Source: Sesamum alatum (taxonomy: Eukaryota > Streptophyta > Magnoliopsida > Lamiales > Pedaliaceae). Taken from it: a stretch of DNA of 64,000 bases. The notes under the pieces are model-generated. The model was not told where the DNA came from. It was given only the letters and a program-made list of their open reading frames with translations, and did not search any database. Positions 43,683 to 55,790 of the stretch are shown piece by piece (within the stretch, counting starts at the first letter, position 1; the number at the start of each line of letters is the position of its first letter). Location of the stretch: positions 35,147,141 through 35,211,140 of the forward strand of contig JACGWO010000006.1 of NCBI GenBank assembly GCA_034509735.1, given 5' to 3'. A program made the translations under genes and the position numbers.

Positions 43683-44895
43683 AAACATTGTTTTTCCTTG
43701 AAATATTATTTTTCTCCCTCCTTTCTCAAAAACTGCTACCATTCTTGATTCCATCATGCTCAAATGGTACATTGGATACATGACAACCATCTAATTTTCG
43801 TTATAGCGGTTTCAAGCATATGCGGGATGCCGATGATCCTATTTTTAGACACGAAAGGATTCTAAGCCACGACATTCTTCTGCTTGAGAACCAACTTCCT
43901 ATCTTCGGCCTGAATCAGCTGTTTAACATGACCAAGACCGACAAATATCCAGACAACGAACGACCTGATTACTCTTGCTTTGCGTTTCTTCGATATTGGC
44001 ATGTTACTAAACTTGTCTGTATCAAGAATGCCTGTCAAGATTATCGACCACCTTTGTGGTCAATCAAATAATACATGACGTTTGGTGTCTGCCTTTTGCC
44101 GAAGCAATATCACAGAAGAACTGTTAGCATTTTATTGTAGAAAAGGGGATTGATAGTTAAAGGAATATTAGTTTGATTAGTTTGGGATTTGGAGAACAAG
44201 GCTAGTATAGAAGGTAAGGTGATCAACAAAAGAAGAATGTGAGCTAAGAGAATTTGGAGAGGAAACTTAGTAGCTTTGTATTGCTAAATTTTTCTCTTCC
44301 CAAATCCTCTTAGCTCACATTTTTCTTTTGTTGATCACCTTACCTTCTATACTAGCCTTGTTCTCCAAATCCCACACTAATCAAACTAATATTCCTTTAC
44401 TATCAATCCCCTTTTCTACAATAAAATACTAACAGTGGTATCAGAGCCACGTCCGATCATATACTGGGCGTGTACTCTTATCTTAAATACTAACAGTTTT
44501 CTCTACCCAAACTCCACATCTTTCAAGCCTATTTATACTAGTCCATAGAACATTCTTGAAATAGCATTTGTGGTCAAAATTAATTGCTTGCTCAATAAGC
44601 TTTGAGCATTCTAGAATATCTAAGATTTTTCTTTAACTATTGTTTTCTAAAGATTTTTTCAAAAATATCTAAGGTATTTCTAAACACTAAACACATTATT
44701 TCTAATAAGAACAATGAAAGATACGTCTCAGACTACGACGAAGAAGTCTGTCTGAACGATGTTTAATCAGCCAGGGAGAAACATCTCCTGACATCTTCGA
44801 ATTTTTGTTACTCCCAAGTCTTCTGCAGTGTGAATAGGAATTACTTCGATAGCCCATGGCTGTATCATCTCGTTTCTTGGCGCTGTGGACTTGGA
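43683..44895 (+). pseudogene. DUF247 pseudogene split by an LTR-like insertion
   Basis: 43683-43770 matches DUF247 upstream DNA. 43803-44121 matches the middle of the gene from GFKHMRDADDP through LLLENQLP to the AISQK region, with frameshifts. Homology resumes at about 44713-44895 with GAAGAAGTCTGTCTGA, the SSDFCYSQVFCSV region and a decayed C-terminus. The 3' flank continues to about 45055. Between the pieces is the insertion at 44122 and about 280 bases of unassigned DNA. The residues between (including NLIAYEQ) are deleted. Confidence 0.8.
44122..44434 (+). mobile_element. LTR-like terminal repeat that is itself a near-perfect palindrome
   Basis: The 313-bp segment starts TGTTAG and ends CTAACA. 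Its left arm (to about 44260) is inverted by its right arm (from about 44296). TGGTATCAGAGCC, complementary to initiator-Met tRNA, begins two bases after its end (44436), as in a primer-binding site. It therefore looks like the 5' LTR of a small retroelement such as a TRIM. No second LTR was identified; a TACTAACAG echo occurs at about 44488-44497. Confidence 0.6.
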
Positions 44896-45054
44896 TTAAT
44901 GTTATTAATAATGTGTGTGTTAGTTGATGTTGTGCCTTAATAATCCCCTATAATGCAGTTTTAAGCATTATATGATGATGATCTTAGAATGTCTAGAAGT
45001 GGGGTTTATTATATTCATGTCTTAGTCATATCCATATGTACATGTAAACTTAAA

Positions 45055-45855
45055 CAGGATGAAAATGAAGATTTTTGAATCCGTCAAATATAATTACTGA
45101 TTTTAAAATTATAGCAGTAGTGCACCTGGTCGAATTCCTGGCGAATTATGAATTAATTTCTCAATTTAGTTGTGGGAATAAAAAAGGGGGTGTTCTGATA
45201 ATTAACTACTAATCAATAAGAGTAAATAAGTGAGATAAATCCAATAGAGATGAATTCAAATTCAAGAGAGTGCCTCACCCAATCGTTATGTTAATCATTG
45301 GTCAAATAAGATTAATTTCACAATGACCAAACATTCAATTTTGAAATCTATTAGGATAATCATAATAAATTCTCATTTTTCTACTGTAATTGATTTGATT
45401 CAAGCATCTAAATGAAAAGCTATTATTTTAAAGATTGGGCACGATAGCGTTACATTATCTAATCTATTTTTCTCGTCCCTATAAATAAATTATGCAAAGT
45501 ACATAATTGATTTGTTTGCCACACATACCAATCATTCATGATAATTACGAATCACTAAATTTGTAGATAACAATAGAATAATTAACATTGAATTGAATTA
45601 TAAGATCTATCAATGATAATTACCTCAAAAACAGTAAATCAAGCAAAAAAAATACTCAACGAAATCAGAGAATTGAGACCTCAAAACATGTTAGTATTTG
45701 ATTCAATCGATATGGGGATATATACGTTCATGTATTTGTTGAACATGAATTTTATATGTATAAATCCTCCATATAGATTATACCCTCCATATTTGTTGAA
45801 CATGAATTTTATATGTATAAATCAAAATATTCATGTATGTATAGGATATGGAGGG
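45055..45855. other. Unassigned AT-rich DNA
   Basis: No gene recognised. A 31-bp segment (TTGTTGAACATGAATTTTATA and on) is repeated at about 45737-45767 and 45796-45826. Confidence 0.5.
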
Positions 45856-46500
45856 TGATGTATATAAAAATGGGTTGGCCCAAAGAGGTCTAAACGGCCC
45901 AGAAGATCAAAATACCCCTAAGGGGGCCCAATTCATCCCCCAGGAAGTCCAGTCCAAGTAGAGCCTCCACGGAGTTCGGCAGGTCCCCCAAAAAATAAAT
46001 TGGCCAAAAGAGTCTAATCGGCCCAAATCTGAGAGGGCCCCGATCTAAGAAGGCCGCATTGGCCACAAGAAAGCTTAGGGACTTGAAATCCCCCAGCCAA
46101 GGTCAAAACACCTCTCACATGGCATCCACGGGCGACCTAGGTAGCATCCACGTAAGATCTCTGGAGGCACCTCTCACAGAATCTGATAAGGACCAGCAGC
46201 CCCCTCAGGGGCACGTCGCCTCTAGAGAGAAGTACTATAAACCCTAAAAGTTTGGACTCCAGCTGGGAGAAGGCATCTCCTCAACCGCCCCTTGAAAATT
46301 CGGGAAGACATCCAAAATACCTCATCTACTCCAACTACCCCCAAAGAATCGTGGGTCTCCAACTGCCCTCCCCCAATTCCGGGGGGATCCTCCAATCGTT
46401 GGGGACTCTCCACCGAATCTAAGGGGGATACAGCATTATCTAATAACTCCGAGGTCATGCTCCCCCAAATCCGTGATTTTATCCAATTAATTGAATGTTA

Positions 46501-46512
46501 CCTATAAATAGA
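46501..46512 (+). promoter_or_regulatory. TATA box in the left LTR
   Basis: CCTATAAATAGAG, conserved in the right LTR at about 49249-49261. It lies about 290 bases before the LTR end. Confidence 0.55.
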
Positions 46513-47139
46513 GACCTCCCCAGCAGGAAAAAATAAGTTATTACTCCTACGAAGTTTTTATCCTCCTATGACAACTTGAGCTTATATTTTCCAATTTTCA
46601 CTTTCATGCTAGCACTTTAGCTTGAAGGAACACTTGTAATTCGTACTCATAGCTTGATTTCAACGTCAATCTCTCATTTATACAAGCAAAGCGCAGAATA
46701 ACACTCTCATTTTCACTCTTTTATTTTTTGCGTTCTACTTCATTATTTTGCACTCTAACTGGATCGAGCACAATATTTTTTGCTCGCATCATTGGCGTTG
46801 TCTGTGGGAACACAAAGCTGACATGTGAGAACGATGGAAGCTACCAACATTGGAGTTAATGCCTCTTCGGATATCTCTCCCGGGAGGATGGTCTCCCTCA
46901 CGCTAGAGGGCCTCCAGCGAATGATTACTACCTCCATTCACGGCCCCGACAGCAGCCCCACCATTATCTTTACTTAATGTAAATGTCCCTACTAACTCAA
47001 CTTTTAATGTGCAGAGAACCTTAAGACTGGACGTCCCCTCAGGAAGAATTTTGGAGCACCCGCACCCACAGAAAGGTACCCTCAGAGACTGGGAGGCACA
47101 TATTGATAAGCTTCAGGGGAAACTCCTAAACATTCAGAG

Positions 47140-47455
47140 ATGTGTTCCCCTGGGGTGCAAGATGGCATCCCTTTCAGCAAAGAAATCCTAGCAGATGAGC
47201 TCCCCCTCAATTGGAAGGAGCCCAATTTGCTAAAGTACGATGGCACCACAGATCCTCAGAAGCACCTGTCCTGCTTTGAGAATGTTACCCTTCTCCACCG
47301 TTATACCATTGGGGTTAAGTGTCGTGTATTCCTAACCACTTTCATACGGTCAGCCCAATAGTAGTTCAACCAATTGCCCACAGGATCAATTCGATCATTC
47401 AAAGAGTTCCGCTCTCTCTTTCTGCATCAATTTTCCTGTAGTAAATGACTGCAAA
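47140..47455 (+). pseudogene. Gypsy gag remnant
   Basis: Reads KYDGTTDPQKHLSCFEN, then GVKCRVFLTTFIRSAQ, a stop, and FNQLPTGSIRSFKEF with FLHQF, the conserved pattern of the retrotransposon gag domain of plant Gypsy elements. Internal stops prevent translation. Confidence 0.75.
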
Positions 47456-47807
47456 AGACAATCATGAGCTTTTTTTGTATACAAGAAGAATGAGGAGAAT
47501 TGTTTAGGGAGTCTTTCCAACGTTTTAACTTAGCTGCCCTAGAGGTCCCTTCTGCAACCTCTGAGGTATTAACTTGTGTTTTTACACAAGGATTGCAAGA
47601 TGGGAATTTTTTCAAGTCCTTAGTCAAGAAGCCTGCTCTCAACTTTGACAATCTCTTAGCTCGAACCAAAAAATATATTACCTGGAGGAGGCTAGGGGGT
47701 ATAATAATGAAGTCTTTGGTGAACAATACAACGAATGGGAGGACGAGACCCTGCTTCATGCAAACTTCGAGGAATAATCCCTCCTCCATGGAGGCACAAA
47801 AAATCCT

Positions 47808-48056
47808 GCCCCTAGGCAGGAGCCCCCTCAGAATAAGTCCAGCTCCCTAGCAAGAGCCCCCTTAGAACAAATCCCGGTCTTCTCAAAATGTCTTGCCCCC
47901 TGGCAGGAGTCCTTTCAGAATAAATCCGACTACCAGGCAGGAGTCCCCTTAGAATAAGTCCTGCCCCCTGGCAGGAGCCCCATCAGAATAGGTCATGTCC
48001 CCTGGCAGGAACCTTCTCAGGATAAAACCCTGCCCCTGGGCAGGTACCCTCTCAGG
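47808..48056 (+). repeat. Degenerate tandem repeat of about 33 bp in the retroelement
   Basis: About seven imperfect units of the form CCCCCTGGCAGGAGCCCC followed by TCAGAATAAGTCCTG. Each unit contains a CTGCC-CCCT-GGCAG hairpin. Looser units with AAGCCCT and AGGCAC continue to about 48480. Confidence 0.7.
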
Positions 48057-49432
48057 AAAAAAAAAAAAAAAAACAATGTCTTCCACACAGGCACATAAGT
48101 CCTCATCAGTGGAGGCATCCAAGCCCTCATTCGGGCAGGTACCTAGGCACTTCTCTGGGGGACGTTTTAAGTTCTATTCTGTGCAGGCATAAAAAGCCCT
48201 GTCTTCCACACAGGCACATAAGCCCTCCTCTGCGGAGGCACCTAAGCCCTGCCCTAGATAGACACTTATCCCTTCTCTGGAGAAGTCCCTAAATCCTGCT
48301 CAGAGTAGGTGCCCTCAACTAAGCCCTATTTCGCAAACACCTTATCCTTCCTCCAGCGAGGCCTCTAAGTCATGCTACGAGTAGGCCCTCTTAAATAAGC
48401 TCTCTTCCGTAGAGACACATAAACCTCGCTCCGAGGATGACCTTCTAAAAGCCTTGCTCTCTACAAGCACGAAGTAAGCTCTTCTTTCTCTAAGCATGCT
48501 TATGATACTAACATTTTCTTGCAGGAAAATGAAAAAATAAATGGCTCCCTCTTCAGGCCAATCTCTTGCCTCTGCTAAATGAAAAGCCTACTCGAATAAG
48601 TGTCAAAGTTTCCACCTACTAGAATGGGGGGGAGGGGGGTGAATGATGTACATAAAAATGGGTTGGTCCAAAGAGGCCCAAACGGCCCAGAAGATCAAAA
48701 TGCCCCCAAGGGGGCCTAATTCACCCCGAGGAAGCCCAGTCCAAGCAGAGCCCCCACGGAGTTCGACAGGTTACCAGAAAATAAATTGGCCAAAAGAAGT
48801 CCAATCGGCCCAAATCTGAGAGGGCCCCGATCCAAAAAGGCCGCATAGGCCCACAGAAAAGCTTAGGGACTTAAAATTCCCCAACCAAGGTCAAAGCACC
48901 TCTCACATGGCATCCACGTGCCACCTAGGTGGCATCCACGTAAGATCTTTGTTGGCACCCCTCACTGAATCTGATAAGGACCAGCAGCCCCCTCGGGGAC
49001 ACGTGGCGCCTCCAGAGAGAAGGCATCCAACCACCCCCTGAAAATCCGGAAAGACATCCAAGATACCCTCATCTACTCTAACTGCCCTAGAGAATCGTAG
49101 GCCTCCAACTGTCTTCCCCCAAATCTAGGGGGATCCTCCAAGCGCTGGAGACTTTCCACTGAATCTGAGGCGGATGCAACATTATCTAACAACTCTGAGG
49201 TCATGCTCCCCCAAATCCGCCATCTTCTCCAACCAGCTGAATGTTGCCTATAAATAGAGACCTCCCCTAGCGGAAGAAAATAAGTTTTTACCCTCTTATG
49301 AAGTTTTTATCCTCCTATGACAACTTGAGCCTATATTCTCCAATTTTCACCTTCATGCTACCACTTTAGCTTGAAGGAACGCTTGTAATTCGTACTTATA
49401 GCTTGAAGGAACACTTGGCATGGCTAATGTTT

Positions 49433-50319
49433 TAGTCACACTTGCAGAAATAACGACTAATGCCTATTGCAAAGTCGTGATTAATTTGTATTCGCTACAA
49501 TTTTTTTCTTTTGACCATACTAATTAACCATAGCGAAAATTCATATTTTTTTCTTCTGAGCATAAAAATTATTTTGTTGCTCTCCACATGCAATTATAGT
49601 ATTTTTATTTGTATGTTGTTATACATTTAAACTAATTAACGATACAAAGTAATTCATGAATACTATATATCATCCAAAAATTAAGTAGATGAACCTATAA
49701 AAAATATACAAATATATCTCTAATATTAAAGTTTATGATGTGAAATCAGAGCTAGATGTGTTTTCGGAATATTTGGATAGGCATAAGTTGGGAGCATAAT
49801 GTCTTAGTTGTGTGGTTTGACGGTGGAATTTCAAACGATCATAACTTTTAATTTAGAAGGAGTTATGAGATAATCTACTTGTCTTGTTGATCATTTTAAA
49901 AAAGAGAATCCAACCGTTTTTTTAGTGTTTCATTATTTCAACCAATGTCTTGGAATTTCTTTAGAATTTTCAATTTTTCAATATACTTTAGTTATTTTTC
50001 ATATTTTCTATAGTTATCGTCTGGACTTGATATTTTACAGATTATGGCTAGGGCGTTGTGCTATTTTTGGATCGAGTTGGGCTTATCAAACAATCTAAAA
50101 TTTGCCCATTTAAGGCTTGTTTTACCTACATTATGACTCTTCTTTTTAAGTAGCTGTTAATTCTGTTACAAGAGTCATTCAATAATAAAATATTTTTTTC
50201 TTCAAATTCGAGTTCTCAGAAATTGGAGATGTATTCTTCTTTGTTCTTCAAATTCTATTGCTTCTGTAATTTTATGCAATTAGAACAGATTAGGTACTTG
50301 GATCCACCTCCGAGATGAG

Positions 50320-50357
<38 letters not shown>

Positions 50358-50389
50358 ATAAGCATTATTAAATCATCTAATACATTTAA
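49433..50389. repeat. CACTA-related and AT-rich flank shared with 60130-61330
   Basis: Begins at the point where the right LTR is cut (CATGGCTAATGTTTTAGTCAC). It matches the DNA in front of the third promoter copy, for example CTTGGATCCACCTCC at about 50296-50310 and 61229-61243. (TA)n at 50324-50353. No gene. Confidence 0.55.
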
Positions 50390-51199
50390 GGGTTCGTTTG
50401 ATTCAAATATGAAGAAAGGGGAAGTGAAAGGGGGAGGGAGAGGGAGAGGGGAGGGAAAGAATGATAGTTTTTCAAGTTGTTTGGTATGATTAGAAGGAGA
50501 GTATATCTCAAATACTTCCCCTTGTTTGGTACGAGAAAAATAGATTGAGAAGAAAATACTATGTTTTGTAATTTTATAGTTTAACCATTTCTCTTTATTT
50601 TGTATTAAAAGATAAACAAGTTAATATTATACTAATATCAAAGATTTAAAAACGTTATTAATAAAAATATATATCAAACAAAAATAATAATATTTTTTTA
50701 TTAATAAAAGTATTCATCAAAACAAATTTCATTTACTAATGCCGGCGGCGGGACAAGGGAACACAATTAAGGAAAAGGATTATTCAATCAAGATTAGTAT
50801 TAAATTAGCAATACAAAATTTTGAAAATTGCAAATACAAAGTATGTTTACCGGATTGTTGATTTCGACGTAATAGTTTTTCCAACGATTTGATTTTCTTT
50901 TCTTTGGCGATTATGTACAGTGTTATCAGTGAGAAGGAGAAAAGAATTGGAGGAAAATGGATATATATGAGCAATAGAGTAAATAAAAATAAACTATGTA
51001 TTTTTTATTTATTTATTTTGTCTTTTTGACCTTATACTTCCACTTTTCCGTTCAATTTTCGGACGGAGACAAAATTAAACTTTCGAGGAGTTCCCCTCCA
51101 TCTCTTTCCCCTAAACTAAACACTAAACTTTTTCTTATACATCCCATTTCACTTCCAATTTTCCTATACTTCTACTTTTCCCTCCAACCAAACATACTC
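50390..51199. mobile_element. PIF/Harbinger-like element with TAA target duplication
   Basis: Ends GGGTTCGTTTGATTC and the inverse GAGTATGTTTGGTTGG. TAA occurs at 50387-50389 and 51200-51202. The paralogous empty site at about 61305-61325 (ATATTTAAATTAAAATATAA) shows the flanks joined with a single TAA. 810 bp, no transposase frame. Confidence 0.75.
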
Positions 51200-52886
51200 T
51201 AAATTAAAATATAAATTAACATCGATATTTTAAAATCAACAAATATATTCAAAGTAATAAAAAAGACAAAGCACTACTATGAAAAATAGACATTAAAAAC
51301 CCACGTCACTAGAATTTGAATTCATAACCTCATGGTTATGAAACATCCCTAGTCACTGAAACAAGGCTTCATTGATTTAAAAAAAAAAAAGTATAACATA
51401 TGATCCCTTTATTTTGGACCGTCAGATATCACGGCGATATATGTTGGATTACTAAAATTTCAAAACCAATTGGGGCTGCTAGTGCTAGGGATTTTGACCA
51501 AGAATTGTGGGATTCCGCAGCTGAGCCCAGCAATTCGAAGCCGTTTTGACCCAAGGGCGAAGACAGCTATGGAAGGGAAGGAAGGCGACTGGTGAGTTTG
51601 AGTTACTTTCTCTCCTTTTCTGTCTTAACAATGTGGAATGCGATTTACGCCTTTTTTGTTTTTCTCGGAAAGCGATTTACGTTGTTTTCGCTATTCACCA
51701 ACTGAAAGTTGCCAACTGCGAACTCAACTGTTTAATCTTACAATTATTTCTTTTTTCAACGTTTTTCTTTTTCCAGCTCGGTGCCATTTATTTTCGATGA
51801 AACTATTGGTTAAACTTCTTTTGAATTGCAAAATTGAAATTCCATGACAAAAAATAGTTTGAATTTGAGACTGGATAATCATACTGTAAGTACTTGGTAT
51901 CTGGGTTCACTTGATGTTGTACATGACGTAATAATTTATTTAAAATGAATTTGAATTTTTGTTAGATTGAATAATGCAATTATTTGTATTTATTAAATAT
52001 GAAAATTTAAATCTAATAAATAATATGTATTCTGTGTTCACATAAACAAGAAAAGATTACGATGATTAACCGGACAATTAGGCTATTTTCCTGGTCTATT
52101 ATCTCTAGCACTAGCAGTTTTATTTTCTTCTTTCCCACTTTCATGTGGGAATTTTGTTATTTTTGAAGTCTCAGAGGTTAAGGAATTATATAAGCGTAGA
52201 AACTTGCAACCTAACAAGCATCATAATTATCATACTAAACACAAATTAAAGGCCATCATTAATTACTACACAAAATACCAACCTCAGAAAATTCAAGTGT
52301 GAAGAAGATACATAAACAGAGCTCTACATTGTGTCACCGGTTGATGTAAGAATAAAGAAAAGAGAAGAGATAATCACCCTTCAAAGTGGAAGAACATGAC
52401 CCTAAATTGGAAGGACTCTCATCTCTTGTTAATCCCAATTAGGGGATTCTTGATCCTGAAATCCAAGAATATCAGAGATATTAGGTTTGGAGTCTAGCTA
52501 AGATTTTCACCAATATTAAAAGAGGAGATAGACAATGAGACATGCGTAAATGTGGGGAAGAGGATAGTTACCTGGTTAGGCCATTTTCTTCACATCAATT
52601 CTGGTATCCACCATTTATCTCACTTGTTAGCGGACATCTAGTTAAGTCGTTAGCAGTACAATTACAAACTGACAAGAATGCACATGAGCTCCAATGTACA
52701 TGGATGATTGTGATTATCCGAAAATCGAATAGACAGGCGAATCCCATCAGACATGAATGACTGTGATTGTCCGAAAGTCATACCTCCTAATAATCAACCA
52801 ACTGGACATCTATAGAGAATCCTGGTCCAACAATCCTATGTGTTAGTATACATCCAAATGAGCAGCTTTTATCAGAGTCCCCTGTT

Positions 52887-55771
52887 TCAGTTGATCAGAC
52901 TATGGAGGATTGGATTCTTTGGAACTGGTAGAATCTTGACCAGCCAACCAATCAGCCAAGAGAAAGCTGAAATTCCTACGCAGGCTCCCCATTGCTTCCA
53001 ATTTAACCTCTCTGTATGGGCAAATTTATTCAAGAATTCAACCATTATTACTTGGAGAAGTATGGTGATCCCAGTGATTCCAAGAAACAGTTTGTTCTTG
53101 TGTATTCCCTTGAAAACGTTCTTCGCCTCGAGATCCCTTGAATTGAATTGATTGAACACTTGCAAGAGGACAAAAGTGGTGAAGATGAGTGTGCCGATGA
53201 CATTTTCATCGGCGCCAAAGATTGATTTTCCCTTGAACTTTAAGGCCAAGATGACTGTTATCTGATATGAAGCTAGGCCTACTATGTTTCTCCACATGAT
53301 GTTGGTGATGAGTGGGTCGCACCGACCTGTAAGTGGCCTGTTCATGAGTTCATTGGTCGGCCTTTCGGTAGCTAGGGCAAGAGCTCCCAAGGTATCCATA
53401 ATGAGATTCACCCATAGTAACTGGGCTGGTGTTAATGGTATTTCACCAGTTGAAACAGCTGCCACAAAGTTGATCACCATGGCTGCAACATTTACGGTGA
53501 GCTGAAATTGGATGAATTTCTGAATGTTGTTGTACACACATCTTCCCCATCTCAGAACTGTGGCAATAGAAGCAAAATTATCGTCCAAGATGATAACATC
53601 TGAGTTCTCCTTTTCCACTTCAGTGCCCTGAATCCCATTGAGATTCCTATATCTGCTTCTCTCAACGCTGGTGCATCATTTGTTCCATCACCAGTTACCG
53701 CAACGACATGGCCTTTCCTTTGGAGGCACTGTACCATTAAAAGTTTGTCAGAAGGAGATGACCTTGCCATAAGCCTAATGTTTTCAGCCCTCTGGCGTAT
53801 TACGTTCTCCTGGTACCGGCGAAATTCTTCACCTGTTACAATGGATTCATCATTAGCAAGTATTCCACATTCCATTGCTATGGCCTTTGCTGTAGACAAG
53901 TTTTCACCAGTGATCATTTTGACGTCAACCCCTGCGAGTTGAAACTTTTCAACAGCTTGCTTCATACCAGAATGGCAAGAACCTTTCAGTCCCATAAATC
54001 CCAAAAGAATCAAATCCTTGTCTGGAACCTTTTGATGCACTCTTTCATTTTCATACTCCTCTTTTGAAAGGTGCTTATGGGCAAATGCAATGCATCGGAG
54101 ACCACTAGGTGCCATACTGCTTGCTGTTTGACGAAATCTTGCTCTCTGCTCATCATCAAGTGCTTTAGCTTGTCCGGAGTTATCATAGTAACGTGAGCAT
54201 GATGAGAGGATTCTCTCAAAATCCCCTCTCCAGTGCACATGGATCATATTCGTATTATCTTGTTGTCTTTCTACCAAAATCCCTATATTCCTCTTCTCAG
54301 GGGAGGATGCTTCCACATCAAGAATTGACAGACCTTGTGTGCTGTTGTCCATGTCCATGTTCAATTTCATAACAGCCCATGAGCGAATGGCATCATCCAT
54401 TGGGGAAACTGAGAACAACTTATGAACACTACCTCTTGCAAGACTGATCCCTTGTAGCAAGAGTTGGAGAACATTGTCTGCAATGAAAGTGTAACTTGTG
54501 CCTTCCATGGATTCTGCTCCGACAACAGACTTGGTTACTTCCATCTGATTCCGTAAGAGAGTAGGTGCGGCTGTGCATATGGTTGTCACAGAGCCCATTG
54601 TCTCAAAAGCAGAGAGCTTTCTGACCAATGCACGATCAGCCATCATTTTTCTCATCGAGTATGCAAGAATAAGTGTCATTGCCAAAGTCAAACCTCCAGG
54701 AATTGCAACAACTACAACGGTAACAGCAATAGCAATAATTCCCACAACAGCATTTATCACATCATCAACCTTAGTCTTGCTGCCATTGGATCCTTTATTC
54801 CCATTCTCATCTGTTGTATCCGCTGTGAAATACTGCACCAACAGCGCAGCAAGAACTAAGAAACCTACTACTAGACCAAACTGCCCTAACAAAAAAGTTA
54901 ACTTCTTCAATCGTGCTTGCAGGGGTGTCTGCTCAAGGGATTTCTGAGTTGTGTTCATTCCAACACAAGTGACCATCATCCTAGCCCATCCATCAGCAAC
55001 CATTGTGCCTGAAAACAAGAAGGGATTTTGATCTTTATCGACTTCAACAAGATCATTTACCCCTGTCACGCTAGATTCAGCCACTCGCAAAGAGTACCCC
55101 ACTATGAACAACCCATCAGCAGGCACTTGATCGCCAATCGACAAACGAACAACATCACCAACAACAATGTCAGAGATTGAAATCTTTTGGCAGCTCCCAT
55201 TTCTCACAACTTGAACTAAGATATCATTGCTGATCTTGGAAAGACTGTCCAACTGTTTGTGCTGCCTAAAATTGCTAAATGCTGTAACAGAAACAACAAC
55301 AAAAACAACAACAAGTATGCTCCCACCATCGTACCAGCCATCTCCAAATCCAAGTAACAATGAACCACACACTAAGAGGATGAGAATTGCGGGGTCGATG
55401 AGAGCTTCCCTCAAGAAACAGAACAAACTCTTTCCAGGTGGCTTAGCATAAGAATTGGAGCCAAAGGCTTTTGTCCTCCATGAAATGTCTTCATCATCAC
55501 CCACTATTCCATCCTGCAAATCAGTTTTGAGAGAAGCTGCTAGTCCCTCAACACGTCCAAGTCTATCTAGCTCATCACTCCTTTTGTCCTTCACCAGCTT
55601 ACTGAGGGTTGAGCGATCGACGGTTGAGGAACCCGAGACCTGTCCCCGCTGATCACCAGTGCCCATCTCAATCACAACTGCATGAACTTCATTCGGCATT
55701 TGATGGAACCTGGTAACACTTGTACGCTCTGGTTGTCTGTAATGTGAAGCTGAAAATGATGATGAGGCCAT
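52887..55771 (-). pseudogene. ACA12-like: P2B calcium ATPase homolog, gene 4, one-base frameshift
   Basis: Homolog of gene 3; the first 100 residues are about 72% identical by eye. Relative to gene 3 one T is missing in GAATTCCC/GAATCCC near 53632, so the first frame (739 codons from the ATG at 55771) runs off shortly after READIGISMG and the M5-M10 part (53618-52887) is in another frame without an ATG start. The phosphorylation Asp is Ala401 (AAPTLLRN), with the same one-residue shortening as gene 3. TGE is TGV (Val238), M4 reads PGGLT (358-362), KGA is RGD and ITGD is ITGE. The hinge TGDGTNDAPAL and M6 Asn/Asp are intact. Small deletions occur before M2 (about 8 residues), in the actuator domain (9) and before IVTGEEF. 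A read error at the frameshift is possible; the other losses show decay. Confidence 0.85.
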
Positions 55772-55790
55772 TGAACCGTTTTTCGCTCCA

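Larger units (their letters stand above)
45856..49432 (+). mobile_element. Degenerate Gypsy-type LTR retrotransposon
   Basis: Left LTR 45856-46791 starts TGATGTATATAAAAATGGG and ends CGCATCA, followed directly by TTGGCGTTGTCTGTGGGAAC, a primer-binding-site-like sequence seen after plant Gypsy LTRs. A polypurine tract (about 48622-48643, mainly G) precedes the right LTR, which begins TGATGTACATAAAAATGGG at 48644 and is cut short at about 49432. The interior has only a broken gag and repeats; no protease, reverse transcriptase or integrase is seen. Both LTRs keep CCTATAAATAGAGACCTCCC as a promoter. Confidence 0.85.

Noticed and set aside
52887..53618. 243-codon minus-strand frame as an independent gene
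   Set aside because: It begins at a GTG in the middle of the ATPase homology and is the frameshifted C-terminal part of gene 4.
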